Positions 26,430 through 36,436 of a stretch of 64,000 nt of DNA are shown here, piece by piece. The notes under the pieces were generated by a model. It saw only the letters and a list, made by a program, of their open reading frames with translations. It was not told where the DNA came from and ran no database searches. The translations under genes and the position numbers were made by a program. How positions within the stretch are numbered: the first letter of the stretch is position 1; every line of letters starts with the position of its first letter. Where the stretch lies: positions 1,736,819 to 1,800,818 of the forward strand of contig NZ_HG005139.1 of assembly GCF_000455265.1 (NCBI RefSeq), in the 5' to 3' direction. The stretch comes from Paenibacillus antibioticophila (lineage in GTDB: Bacteria > Bacillota > Bacilli > Paenibacillales > Paenibacillaceae).

Positions 26430-27506
26430 TTGATTAAAAACAAATCCATTCTATTTAGTTTATTTGTCGCTCTGCTGCTGCTCATCATTTATTTAGGCTC
26501 CAAAGTAAGCTTCATTTTTCAACCCTTCCTGTTATTATTTCAAGCCGTTGCCATTCCATTACTATTGTCGATGTTCTTGTATTATCTGTTAAGACCGGTC
26601 GTCAAGTATATGGAGCAGCACAAAATCAGACGAACACCTGCGATTCTGATCATTTATGTCGTGTTTACTATCATATTACTTTGGTTCATCTTGAGTCAGT
26701 GGCCAAAGCTAACAGATCAAATGGTCAGCTTGGTGAACGGGTTCCCTGATATTCTGGCAGATGTTAAATTCCAGCTTAGCCAGCTGGAGAATAACGAATG
26801 GGTGGCCTCTGTGTTCCCGTCGGATAACAATATCGTCGCTACCATTACTGAGTTTTTGAATAAAGGATTCTCGTCGATTACGAATTATGTGGGGAAATTT
26901 TTCTCCTTTGTCTCCAACTTTGCGATTATCCTGTTCACGACGCCGATTCTTCTGTTTTATATGCTGAAGGAAGGAGAAAAGCTGGGGCGCAAAGCGGTTC
27001 GCGCAACCCCTGTACGCTTCAAACGCGACATGCTCAGTATAATTACGGATATCGACAAGATGCTGAGCGGATTTATCGTAGGCAGAGTGCTCGTTAACCT
27101 CGCCTTGGGCGTGTTGATGTACATTGGATTTCTCATCATCGGACTGCCATATGCCTTCCTATTAACTGTGGTAGCTGTCATTGCTAACTTTATTCCCGTG
27201 ATCGGAGCGATCCTGTCCTCCGTTCCGATCATTATCGTGGGCCTAACCCAATCACCTGCTACAGCGGTGTGGGCGCTTATCATCATTCTTGCAGCTCAAC
27301 AGGTTCAGGATAATCTAATTGCTCCGTATGTATTTGGCAAGAGCATGGACATCCATCCGTTAACTACCATCATCCTGGTGCTTGGAGCGGGGAACATTAG
27401 CGGGATCGTGGGCATGATTATTATCATTCCCGTGTACATGATCCTAAAAATTATTGTTGTTCGTGTATTTCAGATCTTCTTCAAGCGGAAATGGCAGCGT
27501 TTGTAA
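26430..27506 (+). CDS. AI-2E family transporter (YdbI/PerM type)
   Basis: A 358-residue membrane protein of about eight helices: two N-terminal pairs, a soluble segment (about 100-180) and a C-terminal helical bundle with LPYAFLLTVVAVIANFIPVIGAIL, the family hallmark. Members export the AI-2 signal or act as sodium/proton antiporters; sequence does not choose. TTG start at 26430 is nine bases after GGAGGA. An ATG at 26367 would add 21 residues without a ribosome site. Confidence 0.82.
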   Translation: MIKNKSILFSLFVALLLLIIYLGSKVSFIFQPFLLLFQAVAIPLLLSMFLYYLLRPVVKYMEQHKIRRTPAILIIYVVFTIILLWFILSQWPKLTDQMVSLVNGFPDILADVKFQLSQLENNEWVASVFPSDNNIVATITEFLNKGFSSITNYVGKFFSFVSNFAIILFTTPILLFYMLKEGEKLGRKAVRATPVRFKRDMLSIITDIDKMLSGFIVGRVLVNLALGVLMYIGFLIIGLPYAFLLTVVAVIANFIPVIGAILSSVPIIIVGLTQSPATAVWALIIILAAQQVQDNLIAPYVFGKSMDIHPLTTIILVLGAGNISGIVGMIIIIPVYMILKIIVVRVFQIFFKRKWQRL

Positions 27507-27571
27507 ACTTTTTAATTGATGAATTTCGAATACATGTATCGGAAAATGTCACACCTTATATAGAGCAAACG

Positions 27572-27621
27572 AAAAGGATAGGTGAACAGGAGGAGAGTAC
27601 CTGTTACATCTATCCTTTTTT
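27572..27621 (+). terminator. Terminator between the AI-2E transporter and arr
   Basis: Long stem AAAAGGATAG...ACAGG / CCTGT...CTATCCTTTT followed by TTTTTT. Very stable and well formed. Confidence 0.85.
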
Positions 27622-27791
27622 GTGCTACAGATGACATCATTATTTCAGTACAACGATACAAAACCAAATGTCAGTATTATTCTCTCTACTTAGAGTATAC
27701 TATAATTTGTAAATTAATTATAGACTATTCATTTGTAGAATTCCCATACTATACTGTTAGATACAAATCAGAAAAAGAGAGGTGTATCATT

Positions 27792-28208
27792 ATGAATGAC
27801 AATAAAGAAGTCTTGGATCGGGGTCCTTTTTTTCATGGTACTAAAGTAGAATTGAAAATTGGAGATTTATTAGAACCACAACACTTATCCAATTACCAAG
27901 ATAAAAAATCCAACCATATATATTTTACTGCAACCTTAGATGCTGCTAAATGGGGGGCTGAATTAGCAAGATCTGAATCAGAAGAAAGAATTTATATTGT
28001 TGAACCATTAGGTGATTTTGAAAATGATCCGAACTTAACTGACAAAAGATTTCCTGGCAATCCAACACGTTCTTACAGGTCTAAATCTCCCTTGAAAATA
28101 ATAGCTGAATTAAGTTCATGGGAAAGACATTCCGAAGAAGAAATAAATCATATGCTTACATCTTTAAAAAAGTTAAGTGAAGAAGGAAAAAATGTAATCT
28201 ACGACTAA
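27792..28208 (+). CDS. arr: NAD+--rifampin ADP-ribosyltransferase Arr
   Basis: A 138-residue enzyme, normal length for Arr, that inactivates rifamycins by ADP-ribosylation. Conserved blocks are GPFFHGTKVELKIGDLL, IYFTATLDAAKWGAELA, RIYIVEPLGDFENDPNLTDK and RFPGNPTRSYRS. The start at 27792 is nine bases after GAGGTG; a longer frame from 27582 would run through the terminator. A TATAAT lies near 27710. The gene is AT-rich relative to the core and opens the accessory zone. Confidence 0.92.
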   Translation: MNDNKEVLDRGPFFHGTKVELKIGDLLEPQHLSNYQDKKSNHIYFTATLDAAKWGAELARSESEERIYIVEPLGDFENDPNLTDKRFPGNPTRSYRSKSPLKIIAELSSWERHSEEEINHMLTSLKKLSEEGKNVIYD

Positions 28209-28352
28209 TCACTATCGAGCGTTGGCGGAGAGCGATGCGTTAACATTCCCAATTACGTATACGTTGATGGAAAGCCTGGAACTTGATTAGCCGTAATTAT
28301 GGAAACGAAATTATTTATTACTGTCGGGGGACAAGATCAAGGTCCCATTGAA

Positions 28353-28378
28353 AGTCGCTAATTTAGCGGCTTTTTTGT
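28353..28378 (+). terminator. Short terminator downstream of arr
   Basis: CGCT-AATTT-AGCG followed by GCTTTTTTG. Modest stem but a clear T-run. Confidence 0.5.
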
Positions 28379-28382
28379 TTTA

Positions 28383-28428
28383 TCGGTACAAATTCTTGTC
28401 CCAAGTCGAGGACAAGAACTTGTACCGA
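28383..28428. repeat. 19-bp inverted repeat
   Basis: TCGGTACAAATTCTTGTCC / GGACAAGAACTTGTACCGA with one mismatch and an 8-base loop. The arm resembles GGGGGACAAGATCAAGGTCC at 28325 and GGGGGACAAGAGCATAGTTCC at 33527. These could be leftover ends of an insertion sequence. Confidence 0.45.
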
Positions 28429-28504
28429 TTGCCGAAAAGAACAAGAACATGAGCTGATTACCGATAGATATGCCAAGTCTCTTAAGGATTTAAAACGGTA
28501 TAGG

Positions 28505-28725
28505 GCTGTGTGGAGCGATCAACCAGCAGGAAATACGATGGTAGGGCATTCACAAACATCATTTCTTTTGCTCAAAGCGGTGCAATGTAGTACTACTGAT
28601 GAAGATGCCATTATTGGCTTCTTAGTATTCTCAAAGAATGTTTTATCTAACAGCATGGTATCAATCCTCATCAAAATTATACTCCCTGGGAAGTTAGTGA
28701 TACTTTACGGGAATAAAATGCCTTG
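28505..28725 (-). pseudogene. Remnant of an AraC-family regulator gene
   Basis: Nucleotide identity by eye with the intact AraC gene and its upstream region at about 42250-42650, including ATACGATGGTAGGGCATTC and TACTACTGATGAAGATGCCA. About 160 bases of the middle and the whole helix-turn-helix half are missing. What remains is the N-terminal cupin part, with stops. Confidence 0.75.
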
Positions 28726-28788
28726 AACGACGTTTGTTCGATGATATAATACTACCTAATGCTGTTTCTACAAGGAATTTATTTAACG

Positions 28789-28880
28789 GGGATTTTGTAA
28801 TGCGTGTAAAGGGTGTAACTTGATTTCAAAGATGTGTGTGGCTACAAATTTCACGGACTGGACAGTCATGAAGGGAGAAG
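28789..28880 (+). pseudogene. Remnant of a DUF1349 gene
   Basis: AACGGGGATTTTGTAATGCG and GTGTGGCTACAAATTTCACGG match parts of the intact gene at 42721-43326, but sequences between them are deleted. It follows the AraC remnant in the same divergent arrangement as the intact pair. The rest of 28209-29117 has no gene I can support. A stretch at about 28925-28990 reads LFLIGGEIISVIYGTIDANW and may be another broken membrane gene. Confidence 0.7.
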
Positions 28881-29027
28881 GATTACAAAATAAACATCCA
28901 TTAATGGCCAGCATTTTTTTTACTTATAAGAGGCTTATTCTTAATTGGCGGAGAGATCATATCCGTTATTTACGGTACCATTGATGCAAATTGGAGAGGC
29001 GAATGGAAAGCCAGCCTTATTTTCAAG

Positions 29028-30363
29028 TTACTTTGAGTCATGAATATAAATTCGATTTATAGATGTGAGGATCAAGTACAGCAGAGAAGAAAACATTATT
29101 CTGGAAGGTGAAGTTTTATGAACACCATTAGTGTTAAGGACAGAGCAAAAAGCGCAAACCTATCGATTTTCATCCTATCGCTGGCTGCATTTGTAATCTT
29201 TACAACCGAGTTTATTGTCATTGGTCTTATGCCGAATATGGCAAGAGACCTCAATATCTCGATACCGGTCGCTGGTCAGCTGGTGACTTCGTTTGCACTC
29301 ATTATTATTTTCGCCGGCCCCATTATGACCGCATTATTCGCCCGGGTGGAGCGGCGTGCGTTATTTGCATGGATATTGGTGGTATTTGCTATCAGTAATG
29401 TAGCCGTCGCGTTAGCTCCGGGCTTCTGGACGATTATGATTGTAAGAATTATCCCTGCGACTCTACTTCCAGTCTTCTGGGGAGTCGGTAGTGAAGCTGC
29501 TGCTATGCTTGTACCAAAAAAGGATGCCGGCAAGGCGATTTCCAAACTCTATTTGGGTTTAACGGGTGGATTGCTGTTTGGCATTCCTTTGGGCACCGTA
29601 CTTGGTGACGCCGTAGGTTGGCGAGGAGCTTTCTGGTTTCTGGCTGTGATTTCGATTGTGGTGGCCGTGCTTTTGGCAAAAGGGATGCCAAAACTCCCTG
29701 CTGTCGAGCAGACAAGCCTGAAAAGCCAGATCAAATCTCTTTCGAATCGCTACTTTATTGCCAACCTCGTCCTTACAGTTGCAATACTCACAGCGATGTA
29801 CGGTGCTTACACCTACCTCGCCGACATGCTGGAAGGATCTGCTGGTATCGCGCCAGCGCATGTAGGCTGGTGGCTGATGGGTTTTGGTACAGTCGGTCTA
29901 TACGGCAACTATCTGGCTGGCCGGCTTGTTGACCGTTACGCCGTCATGGCTAACGTCTTGTTCTGCCTACTGATGGCTGTTGGCGCGGCAGGTGCAATTC
30001 TGTTCGTCGGACAACCTGCGATGTTCATAGCTGCTCTGGCGGTATGGGGCATTGCACATACGGCGCTATTCCCGCTTAGCCAGGCCCGGGTTATGAAGGC
30101 TGCAAACGAAGGAAAAGCACTGGCGGGTACATTAAATGTTTCCGCATGCAACTGCGGAATCGCAGCAGGTGCTTCGTTAGGAGGTTGGGCTATCAATGTA
30201 AGTGGGATCAGCGCGGCGATTTTTGGCGCTAGCATTCTGATTGCGCTATGTGCAGTTGCCTCTCCTGCAATTGAACGATTGAGACCGAAAGGATAAGCAC
30301 CTGTCTATCTAATCTATCTACGGCTGAGGCGGACCTCCACTGCACTGAGCGGCGAGTTGCCCT
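29028..30363 (+). repeat. Duplicated MFS segment, copy 1
   Basis: Matches 39254-40581 at an offset of 10226. Identity begins at TTACTTTGAGTCATGAATA, continues almost perfectly through the coding region (a handful of differences), and fades after the stop codon within a regulator-gene tail. Confidence 0.9.
29118..30296 (+). CDS. DHA1-family MFS efflux transporter, copy 1
   Basis: A 392-residue, 12-helix major facilitator of the drug:proton antiporter-1 group (AraJ/YdhP-like). The first helix ends in EFIVIGLMPNMARDL, and RRALFAWILVVF and GWRGAFWFLAVISI are typical loops and helices. Likely exports small organic molecules or drugs. GGAAGGTGAAG precedes the ATG. Its twin at 39344 differs by only a few residues (V6A here to there, and V to L near 370), indicating recent duplication or gene conversion while the flanks diverged. 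Confidence 0.88.
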   Translation: MNTISVKDRAKSANLSIFILSLAAFVIFTTEFIVIGLMPNMARDLNISIPVAGQLVTSFALIIIFAGPIMTALFARVERRALFAWILVVFAISNVAVALAPGFWTIMIVRIIPATLLPVFWGVGSEAAAMLVPKKDAGKAISKLYLGLTGGLLFGIPLGTVLGDAVGWRGAFWFLAVISIVVAVLLAKGMPKLPAVEQTSLKSQIKSLSNRYFIANLVLTVAILTAMYGAYTYLADMLEGSAGIAPAHVGWWLMGFGTVGLYGNYLAGRLVDRYAVMANVLFCLLMAVGAAGAILFVGQPAMFIAALAVWGIAHTALFPLSQARVMKAANEGKALAGTLNVSACNCGIAAGASLGGWAINVSGISAAIFGASILIALCAVASPAIERLRPKG

Positions 30364-30506
30364 AGCGCGTCAAGTTCGTCACGGATTTTCAGCTCTTGCA
30401 ATGTGGCGATACGCTCTACTTGCTGGGGCCTCAATAGCCCCAAAGTTTCAAGGTACAGGTGCGATAGCTCAAGTATGGAATGAATGTAATGACTGCAAAC
30501 TCCCAA
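30318..30506 (-). pseudogene. Regulator-like gene fragment (possibly MerR)
   Basis: A 62-codon frame with LYLETLGLLRPQQVERIATL then QELKIRDELDALGQLAAQCSGG. ETLGLLRP and VERIATLQELK resemble separated parts of a MerR-type regulator, suggesting internal deletion. Only its 3' tail recurs after MFS copy 2 (about 40530-40581). Convergent with MFS copy 1. The remainder of 30297-30682 shows no gene. Confidence 0.35.
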
Positions 30507-30682
30507 CTGCTAAAAATCCAGCGCGCATTGTTCGGGTGTTCTCCTGTCCTTGGCTTCGTCATGGCCTTTAGATCGTACGTACGCCAACCATACGCGATGT
30601 AATTGGGGCATCGACAGAAGAAATGGGACTCATACTCTTTGGATTTTCGATAGGCGCGCGTGATGGGAGGTATTCAGAATTA

Positions 30683-31918
30683 ATGCAGAAATCAAAGTAT
30701 TTTAATAAAGTTTATGCCCTGCAGCTTGTCACCATCTTTTTAGGTTTTATTATTTTTGGTATCTCAGAGAATATAAAAGGTCCGGCGATTCCAAGGATTC
30801 AGTTTGATTTCAATCTAAATGAAGAACAATTGGGTAGTTTGTTATCCTTGAATGCCTTAGGATATTTAATTGCTTGCTCGTTTACTGCTGTTCTAGTGCG
30901 TAAATGGGGGATCAAAGCTACAAGTATTTTATCCTTTGCCTCCATGTTGATTTCCGGTGTTTTTATTTTTATTTCGCATACTTACCCACTATTTGCTGCT
31001 TCTTATTTTCTGATGTATATAGGAAATGGGATGCTGGAGATTGCACTGGCGATTTTGGGAGCAAGGATCTTTGTTAAGAATACGGGAGCAATGATGAATT
31101 TATCCCATGCTTTTTACGGGTTAAGTTCAACGGTCGCACCTCTAATAGCAACTGGAGTTATGTCTGTTCAGATGTTTGGTCAAACGTTGGATTGGCGTGG
31201 CATGTATCTGGTAATGCTTTCTTTAACTTTATTACCGATTTTGACTGCCTTGCCCAGCTCATTTCCTGGGGATGATCTTCCGAATGAAAGTCGGACCCCT
31301 TTTAAAGAATTGCTGCGAGATCCTGTATTGTGGTATATGGTGCTGATTCTCTCTTTCGGAGTTGTGTCTGAATTGGCTGTAGGTGGTTGGCTAGTTAACT
31401 TTTTGGAAAAAGCTTACCATTGGAATACAGTTAAGGCTTCCGGTATGTTGTCACTATTTTTTCTTTCTTTTGTCATTTCTCGACTCATATTAGGTCCTGT
31501 GACAGATAGAATTGGATTTACCGTTTCTTTCATTATTTTTTCCGGTTTTTCTGCAATATGTACGTTTGCTGCTATCGCTGGGGGGGAACAGTGGTCTTTT
31601 CTTTTTGCAGCATCAGGTATTGGGATTGCAATGATTTATCCTACGGTTATGGCCTTTATTGCAAAACGGTATCCGCGTGGAAGTGATACCGCAATTACTT
31701 TTACTGTTACACTAATGGGGCTTGGCAGCGTTATTGGTAACTATGTTATCGGTTTTGTCACAGAAATGGTCAAAAAGATCTATGGTGAAGGAGACTCCAT
31801 TGGCTTGCTGCGCGGACTACAAGCAGGCTATGGATTTATCGGGTTGTGCGCTCTTTTATGTACCGTTTGTAGCTGCATTTTGTATAGGTATTTAAAAAAG
31901 CATGGGGAACTAATCTAA
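30683..31918 (+). CDS. MFS transporter, sugar/FucP-like group
   Basis: A 411-residue, 12-helix major facilitator. ENIKGPAIPRIQFDFNLNEEQLGSLLSLNALGY and YIGNGMLEIALAILGARIF resemble the FucP/GlcP and fosmidomycin-like clades, so the substrate is probably a sugar or similar small solute. Start at 30683 follows GGGAGG; an in-frame start at 30623 lacks one. The last 65 bases plus downstream sequence recur at 40583-40690, so a second copy of this gene was almost wholly lost there. Confidence 0.8.
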   Translation: MQKSKYFNKVYALQLVTIFLGFIIFGISENIKGPAIPRIQFDFNLNEEQLGSLLSLNALGYLIACSFTAVLVRKWGIKATSILSFASMLISGVFIFISHTYPLFAASYFLMYIGNGMLEIALAILGARIFVKNTGAMMNLSHAFYGLSSTVAPLIATGVMSVQMFGQTLDWRGMYLVMLSLTLLPILTALPSSFPGDDLPNESRTPFKELLRDPVLWYMVLILSFGVVSELAVGGWLVNFLEKAYHWNTVKASGMLSLFFLSFVISRLILGPVTDRIGFTVSFIIFSGFSAICTFAAIAGGEQWSFLFAASGIGIAMIYPTVMAFIAKRYPRGSDTAITFTVTLMGLGSVIGNYVIGFVTEMVKKIYGEGDSIGLLRGLQAGYGFIGLCALLCTVCSCILYRYLKKHGELI

Positions 31919-31957
31919 ACATAGCCAGCATTTTATCTCACTAAGGTGGACAAAAAA

Positions 31958-32055
31958 ATGACATTGGGAAAAGGATACAGCAGGGAAGTATCCTTTTCAG
32001 CGGATTGTATGATCATGCAGGGACTTGGTTCTATCATGGCCCGGGCATAAAAAAT
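31958..32055 (+). pseudogene. Remnant of the 201-residue DUF1349 gene
   Basis: After an AGGTGGACAAAAAAATGA start region shared with 40680, fragments GAAGTATCCTTT, TGTATGATCA.GCAGGGA and TATCATGGCCC match the intact gene at 40694-41299. Most of the gene is deleted. A second piece of the same gene lies at 33242-33330. Confidence 0.65.
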
Positions 32056-32070
32056 CGTCTTATAAGTCTT

Positions 32071-32120
32071 TAAACAACCGTCTTCATGAAGACAGACGGT
32101 TTCTTTTAATAATTTGATTG
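32071..32120 (+). terminator. Terminator-like hairpin
   Basis: AAACAACCGTCTTCATGAAG...ACGGTTTCTTTT: ACCGTCT pairs with AGACGGT around CATGAAGAC, with a T-rich tail. Confidence 0.5.
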
Positions 32121-32381
32121 TAATCGATTTTAAGATAATAGGAGGTTATATAATGACTATGACTGGAGCTAAAGTAAAAGAACAGGTCAAAAGTGGACGC
32201 TTATCGCCGCCGTTATCGGCATAGTAGGTCCGACCATCAGCCTGTCCCTTATTCAAGAAGGAAAAGTGGAAATTATCCGCGAGAATAACACGGTCGTGCC
32301 GCTCGGCGAAAAGCTGGACAAAATTTACCCCAGCCCGCGGCGGTACCCGGCGTTTTCCTGTGCGGTCGCACGGGATGCTCG

Positions 32382-33077
32382 TCAACCGGATGGGTTATAC
32401 GGAAGCCCAGGCTCCGTGCGGCCCAAAACATCGGCAACGCGGCTGATGCTATAGGTCGGAATCAAGCCGCCGGAGGAAAACATCGTGAACGTGAACAGGA
32501 TTGTAATGACGTTCCGCCCCCGAAAATCCCTTCGGGATAACGGATAGGCTGCCAAGGTGGTCATGATCACGTTGTTTGGTAAACCAACATTTAGGGATTA
32601 TCAATACGATGTGGGTCATGATCCTGCCGGGTGCGGTTAGCGTATACAACACGATCATCATGCGTACGTACTTCCAACATTCCGCTTGAACTGGAAGAGA
32701 GTGCGTTTATCGACGGTGCTACCGACATGCAACTGCTGCTGAAGGTGGTACTCCCGTTGTCGACGCCGATCATCGCCGTTTTGATGATGTTTTACGGCGT
32801 TGGTCGGTGGAACGGCTACTTCGCTGCCATGATTTATTTGTCCGATCGCGAATTGTTTCCGCTCCAGCTGATCTTGAGAGAAATCCTTGTGCAGAACCAG
32901 ATGGGGGATGCGGCCAACCAGGCGATGATGAACAGCAACCAAAGTGAGATTAACATGATCAAGCAGTCCATTAAATATGCTGTCGTTGTCGTTTCAAGTG
33001 TTCCGGTGCTGATCTTCTATCCGATAGTGTCCAAGTATTTTGAAAAAGGGATCATGGTTGGTGCGATCAAAGGCTAA
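32382..33077 (+). pseudogene. Broken and internally inverted sugar ABC permease (LplC-like)
   Basis: Plus-strand codons from about 32597 read INTMWVMILPGAVSVYNTII, then after a frameshift ELEESAFIDGATDMQLLLKV, VGRWNGYFAAMIYLSDRELF and a normal C-terminus ending YFEKGIMVGAIKG at 33077. The preceding part of the same permease, MTTLAAYPLSRRDFRGRNV and FTFTMFSSGGLIPTY, is found on the minus strand at 32440-32570. A segment of about 150-200 bases has therefore been inverted. Non-functional. Confidence 0.7.
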
Positions 33078-33198
33078 ACCAATACAATAAGATTTCATGC
33101 GTTAACCTTGTCGTTAGTCACCGGAATCGCACGGTGGATGAAAAGAATCCTCCTCTGGTCCGGCGAAGACGCGTCTAGGTTCCTCCTGAAGAATGGCT

Positions 33199-33228
33199 AG
33201 CTCCAGGGTCTTGACCCTGGAGCTTTTA
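33199..33228. terminator. Terminator after the ABC permease remnant
   Basis: Perfect 12-bp arms AGCTCCAGGGTC / GACCCTGGAGCT with a two-base loop, followed by TTTT. Confidence 0.8.
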
Positions 33229-33241
33229 GCTGTTATTTTCC

Positions 33242-33530
33242 ATGAGCTCTACTTTGACAGTGTACGATAGAAGAGGTCAATGGAGTAATCCCTACCGAAC
33301 TGGGAATCAGGCAGGCCCCAATTACCAGTCCAGCACAGATTCGGAAAGAGTTCGCGTCGTTACTGAATATTTCCGGACTTGCAGTTTCGCCAACATCGCC
33401 AGCATAGACGCCGGAATTGGAGAAAAAAAGAAACGGTATTATTCCGCCGCTCATTTGTGCCTAATGGCCGTCCGCCTCTGTCAGCAACGCCTTTGTGATT
33501 TCATCGAGGCGGAAGTCGAAATGTAGGGGG
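33242..33530 (+). pseudogene. 3' fragment of the DUF1349 gene and its downstream region
   Basis: CCCTACCGAACTGGGAATCAGGCAGGCCCC parallels 41170-41200 of the intact gene, and TATTATTCCGCCGCTCATTTGTGCCTAATG parallels 41440-41470 beyond its stop. Frames are interrupted. The permease remnant sits between the two pieces of this gene, so it was probably inserted into it. Confidence 0.6.
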
Positions 33531-33806
33531 ACAAGAGCATAGTTCCATTACCGATTGCACTTCTCTAAGCAATAAGCTAACCAAGCCAAAGGAACAAAGA
33601 ACGAGACAATTTCTAAGTAGAGTTATGAAAAATCAGGATCATACCTTTAGTCGTTCAGCATTTCTCTGCATTAGTTCAGTACAACATAGGTTTTTTTTGG
33701 TTAGGAACACCAGGTAGATACTAATCAGTCATCTGAAAATGCAATTGAGGTGCTGGGCTCCCACCCGATAACAATGGTTTTATAGCCACCGGCTTACAGC
33801 CTTTGT

Positions 33807-33860
33807 ATATCCACATTGCATATTTGCGTAAAGTTATTAGCAAATATGCAATGTGGATAT
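33807..33860. terminator. Large perfect hairpin downstream of hxlR-type gene
   Basis: Perfect 21-base arms (33807-33827 and 33840-33860) beginning ATATCCACATTGCATATTTG, 12-base loop. It sits 25 bases beyond the regulator's stop and probably ends its transcript. The first 14 bases recur in a weaker hairpin at 36358, on the other side of the adh-fgh pair. Confidence 0.7.
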
Positions 33861-33884
33861 TTATTAGTTAATCAATTAAAAATT

Positions 33885-35489
<1,605 letters not shown>

Positions 35490-35493
35490 GAAA

Positions 35494-36327
35494 GTGAGTC
35501 TTAAACTTATTGAAAAACATCGCTCTTTTGGCGGAGAACAATGCAAGTACAGCCATTACTCGGAAGTCTTGCAATGTGATATGACATTTAGTATCTACTT
35601 GCCATCAAATAAAGAAATGAAAAAGATCCCCCTCATTTGGTGGTTATCGGGTCTAACTTGTACAGATGACAATTTTAGTCAAAAAAGCGGATTTCAAAGA
35701 TTGGCTGAAAAATATCAAGTGGCAGTCGTTATTCCAGATACTTCACCACGTGGAGAAAATATTGCGGATGATGAAGCATGGGACCTTGGTCAAGGTGCAG
35801 GTTTTTATGTAGATGCTATTCAAGATCCATGGGCAAAGCAGTACAAGATGTATACGTATATAGTAGATGAATTGACAACAATTACGGCAGCATTGGTAAC
35901 CAATTTTTCAGGAGAAGAAAGCATAATGGGCCACTCAATGGGTGGCCACGGTGCTTTAGTGATTGGCATGAAAAATCCGACGAGATTCAAAACAATCTCC
36001 GCTTTTTCTCCTATCTTAAGCCCTAGTCAAGTTCCGTGGGGGATAAAGGCTTTCTCTTCTTATTTAGGTGAAGACCAAACTTACTGGAATGAATGGGATG
36101 CTTCGGAACTGGTCAAAAAAACTAACGTTCAACCTATCCTCATTACGCAAGGAACTCAAGATGAGTTTTATCCCAAACAATTAGAAGAAACAATTTTTTT
36201 AAATAATGCTAACAAAAATAATCAAGTGATTAATTATCAAAAAGTTGAAGGTTATGATCATAGCTATTTCTTTATTGCTTCTTTCTTAGATGAGCATTTC
36301 GATTTCCATATGAAATACTTAGGTTAA
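35494..36327 (+). CDS. fghA: S-formylglutathione hydrolase
   Basis: A 277-residue alpha/beta hydrolase of the esterase D family, normal length, that splits S-formylglutathione to formate and glutathione. The nucleophile serine is in MGHSMGGHGALV, the catalytic His in EGYDHSYFFIASF, and WWLSGLTCTDDNF is the family oxyanion region. GTG start at 35494 is seven bases after GGAGAG; the in-frame ATG at 35479 overlaps adhC and has no ribosome site. Second step of the formaldehyde pathway, co-transcribed with adhC. Confidence 0.92.
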   Translation: MSLKLIEKHRSFGGEQCKYSHYSEVLQCDMTFSIYLPSNKEMKKIPLIWWLSGLTCTDDNFSQKSGFQRLAEKYQVAVVIPDTSPRGENIADDEAWDLGQGAGFYVDAIQDPWAKQYKMYTYIVDELTTITAALVTNFSGEESIMGHSMGGHGALVIGMKNPTRFKTISAFSPILSPSQVPWGIKAFSSYLGEDQTYWNEWDASELVKKTNVQPILITQGTQDEFYPKQLEETIFLNNANKNNQVINYQKVEGYDHSYFFIASFLDEHFDFHMKYLG

Positions 36328-36357
36328 TTCATTTAGGAATTGAAATAAATATATCCG

Positions 36358-36392
36358 ATATCCACATTGCAATTGCAAGTGAATGTGAATAT
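36358..36392. terminator. Imperfect hairpin between fghA and gshF
   Basis: ATATCCACATT / AATGTGAATAT arms around GCAATTGCAAGTG, followed by TTTTC. Shares ATATCCACATTGCA with the hairpin at 33807. It may partly end the adhC-fghA transcript before gshF. Confidence 0.45.
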
Positions 36393-36436
36393 TTTCATCT
36401 AAAAAGATGAGAAATTCTTCAATGGGGGGGCTACCT

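Noticed and set aside
32146-32385. Real genes in the short frames around 32150-32450
   Set aside because: Frames are interrupted and lack ribosome sites. Some residues look like a broken gene, but I could not assign a family.
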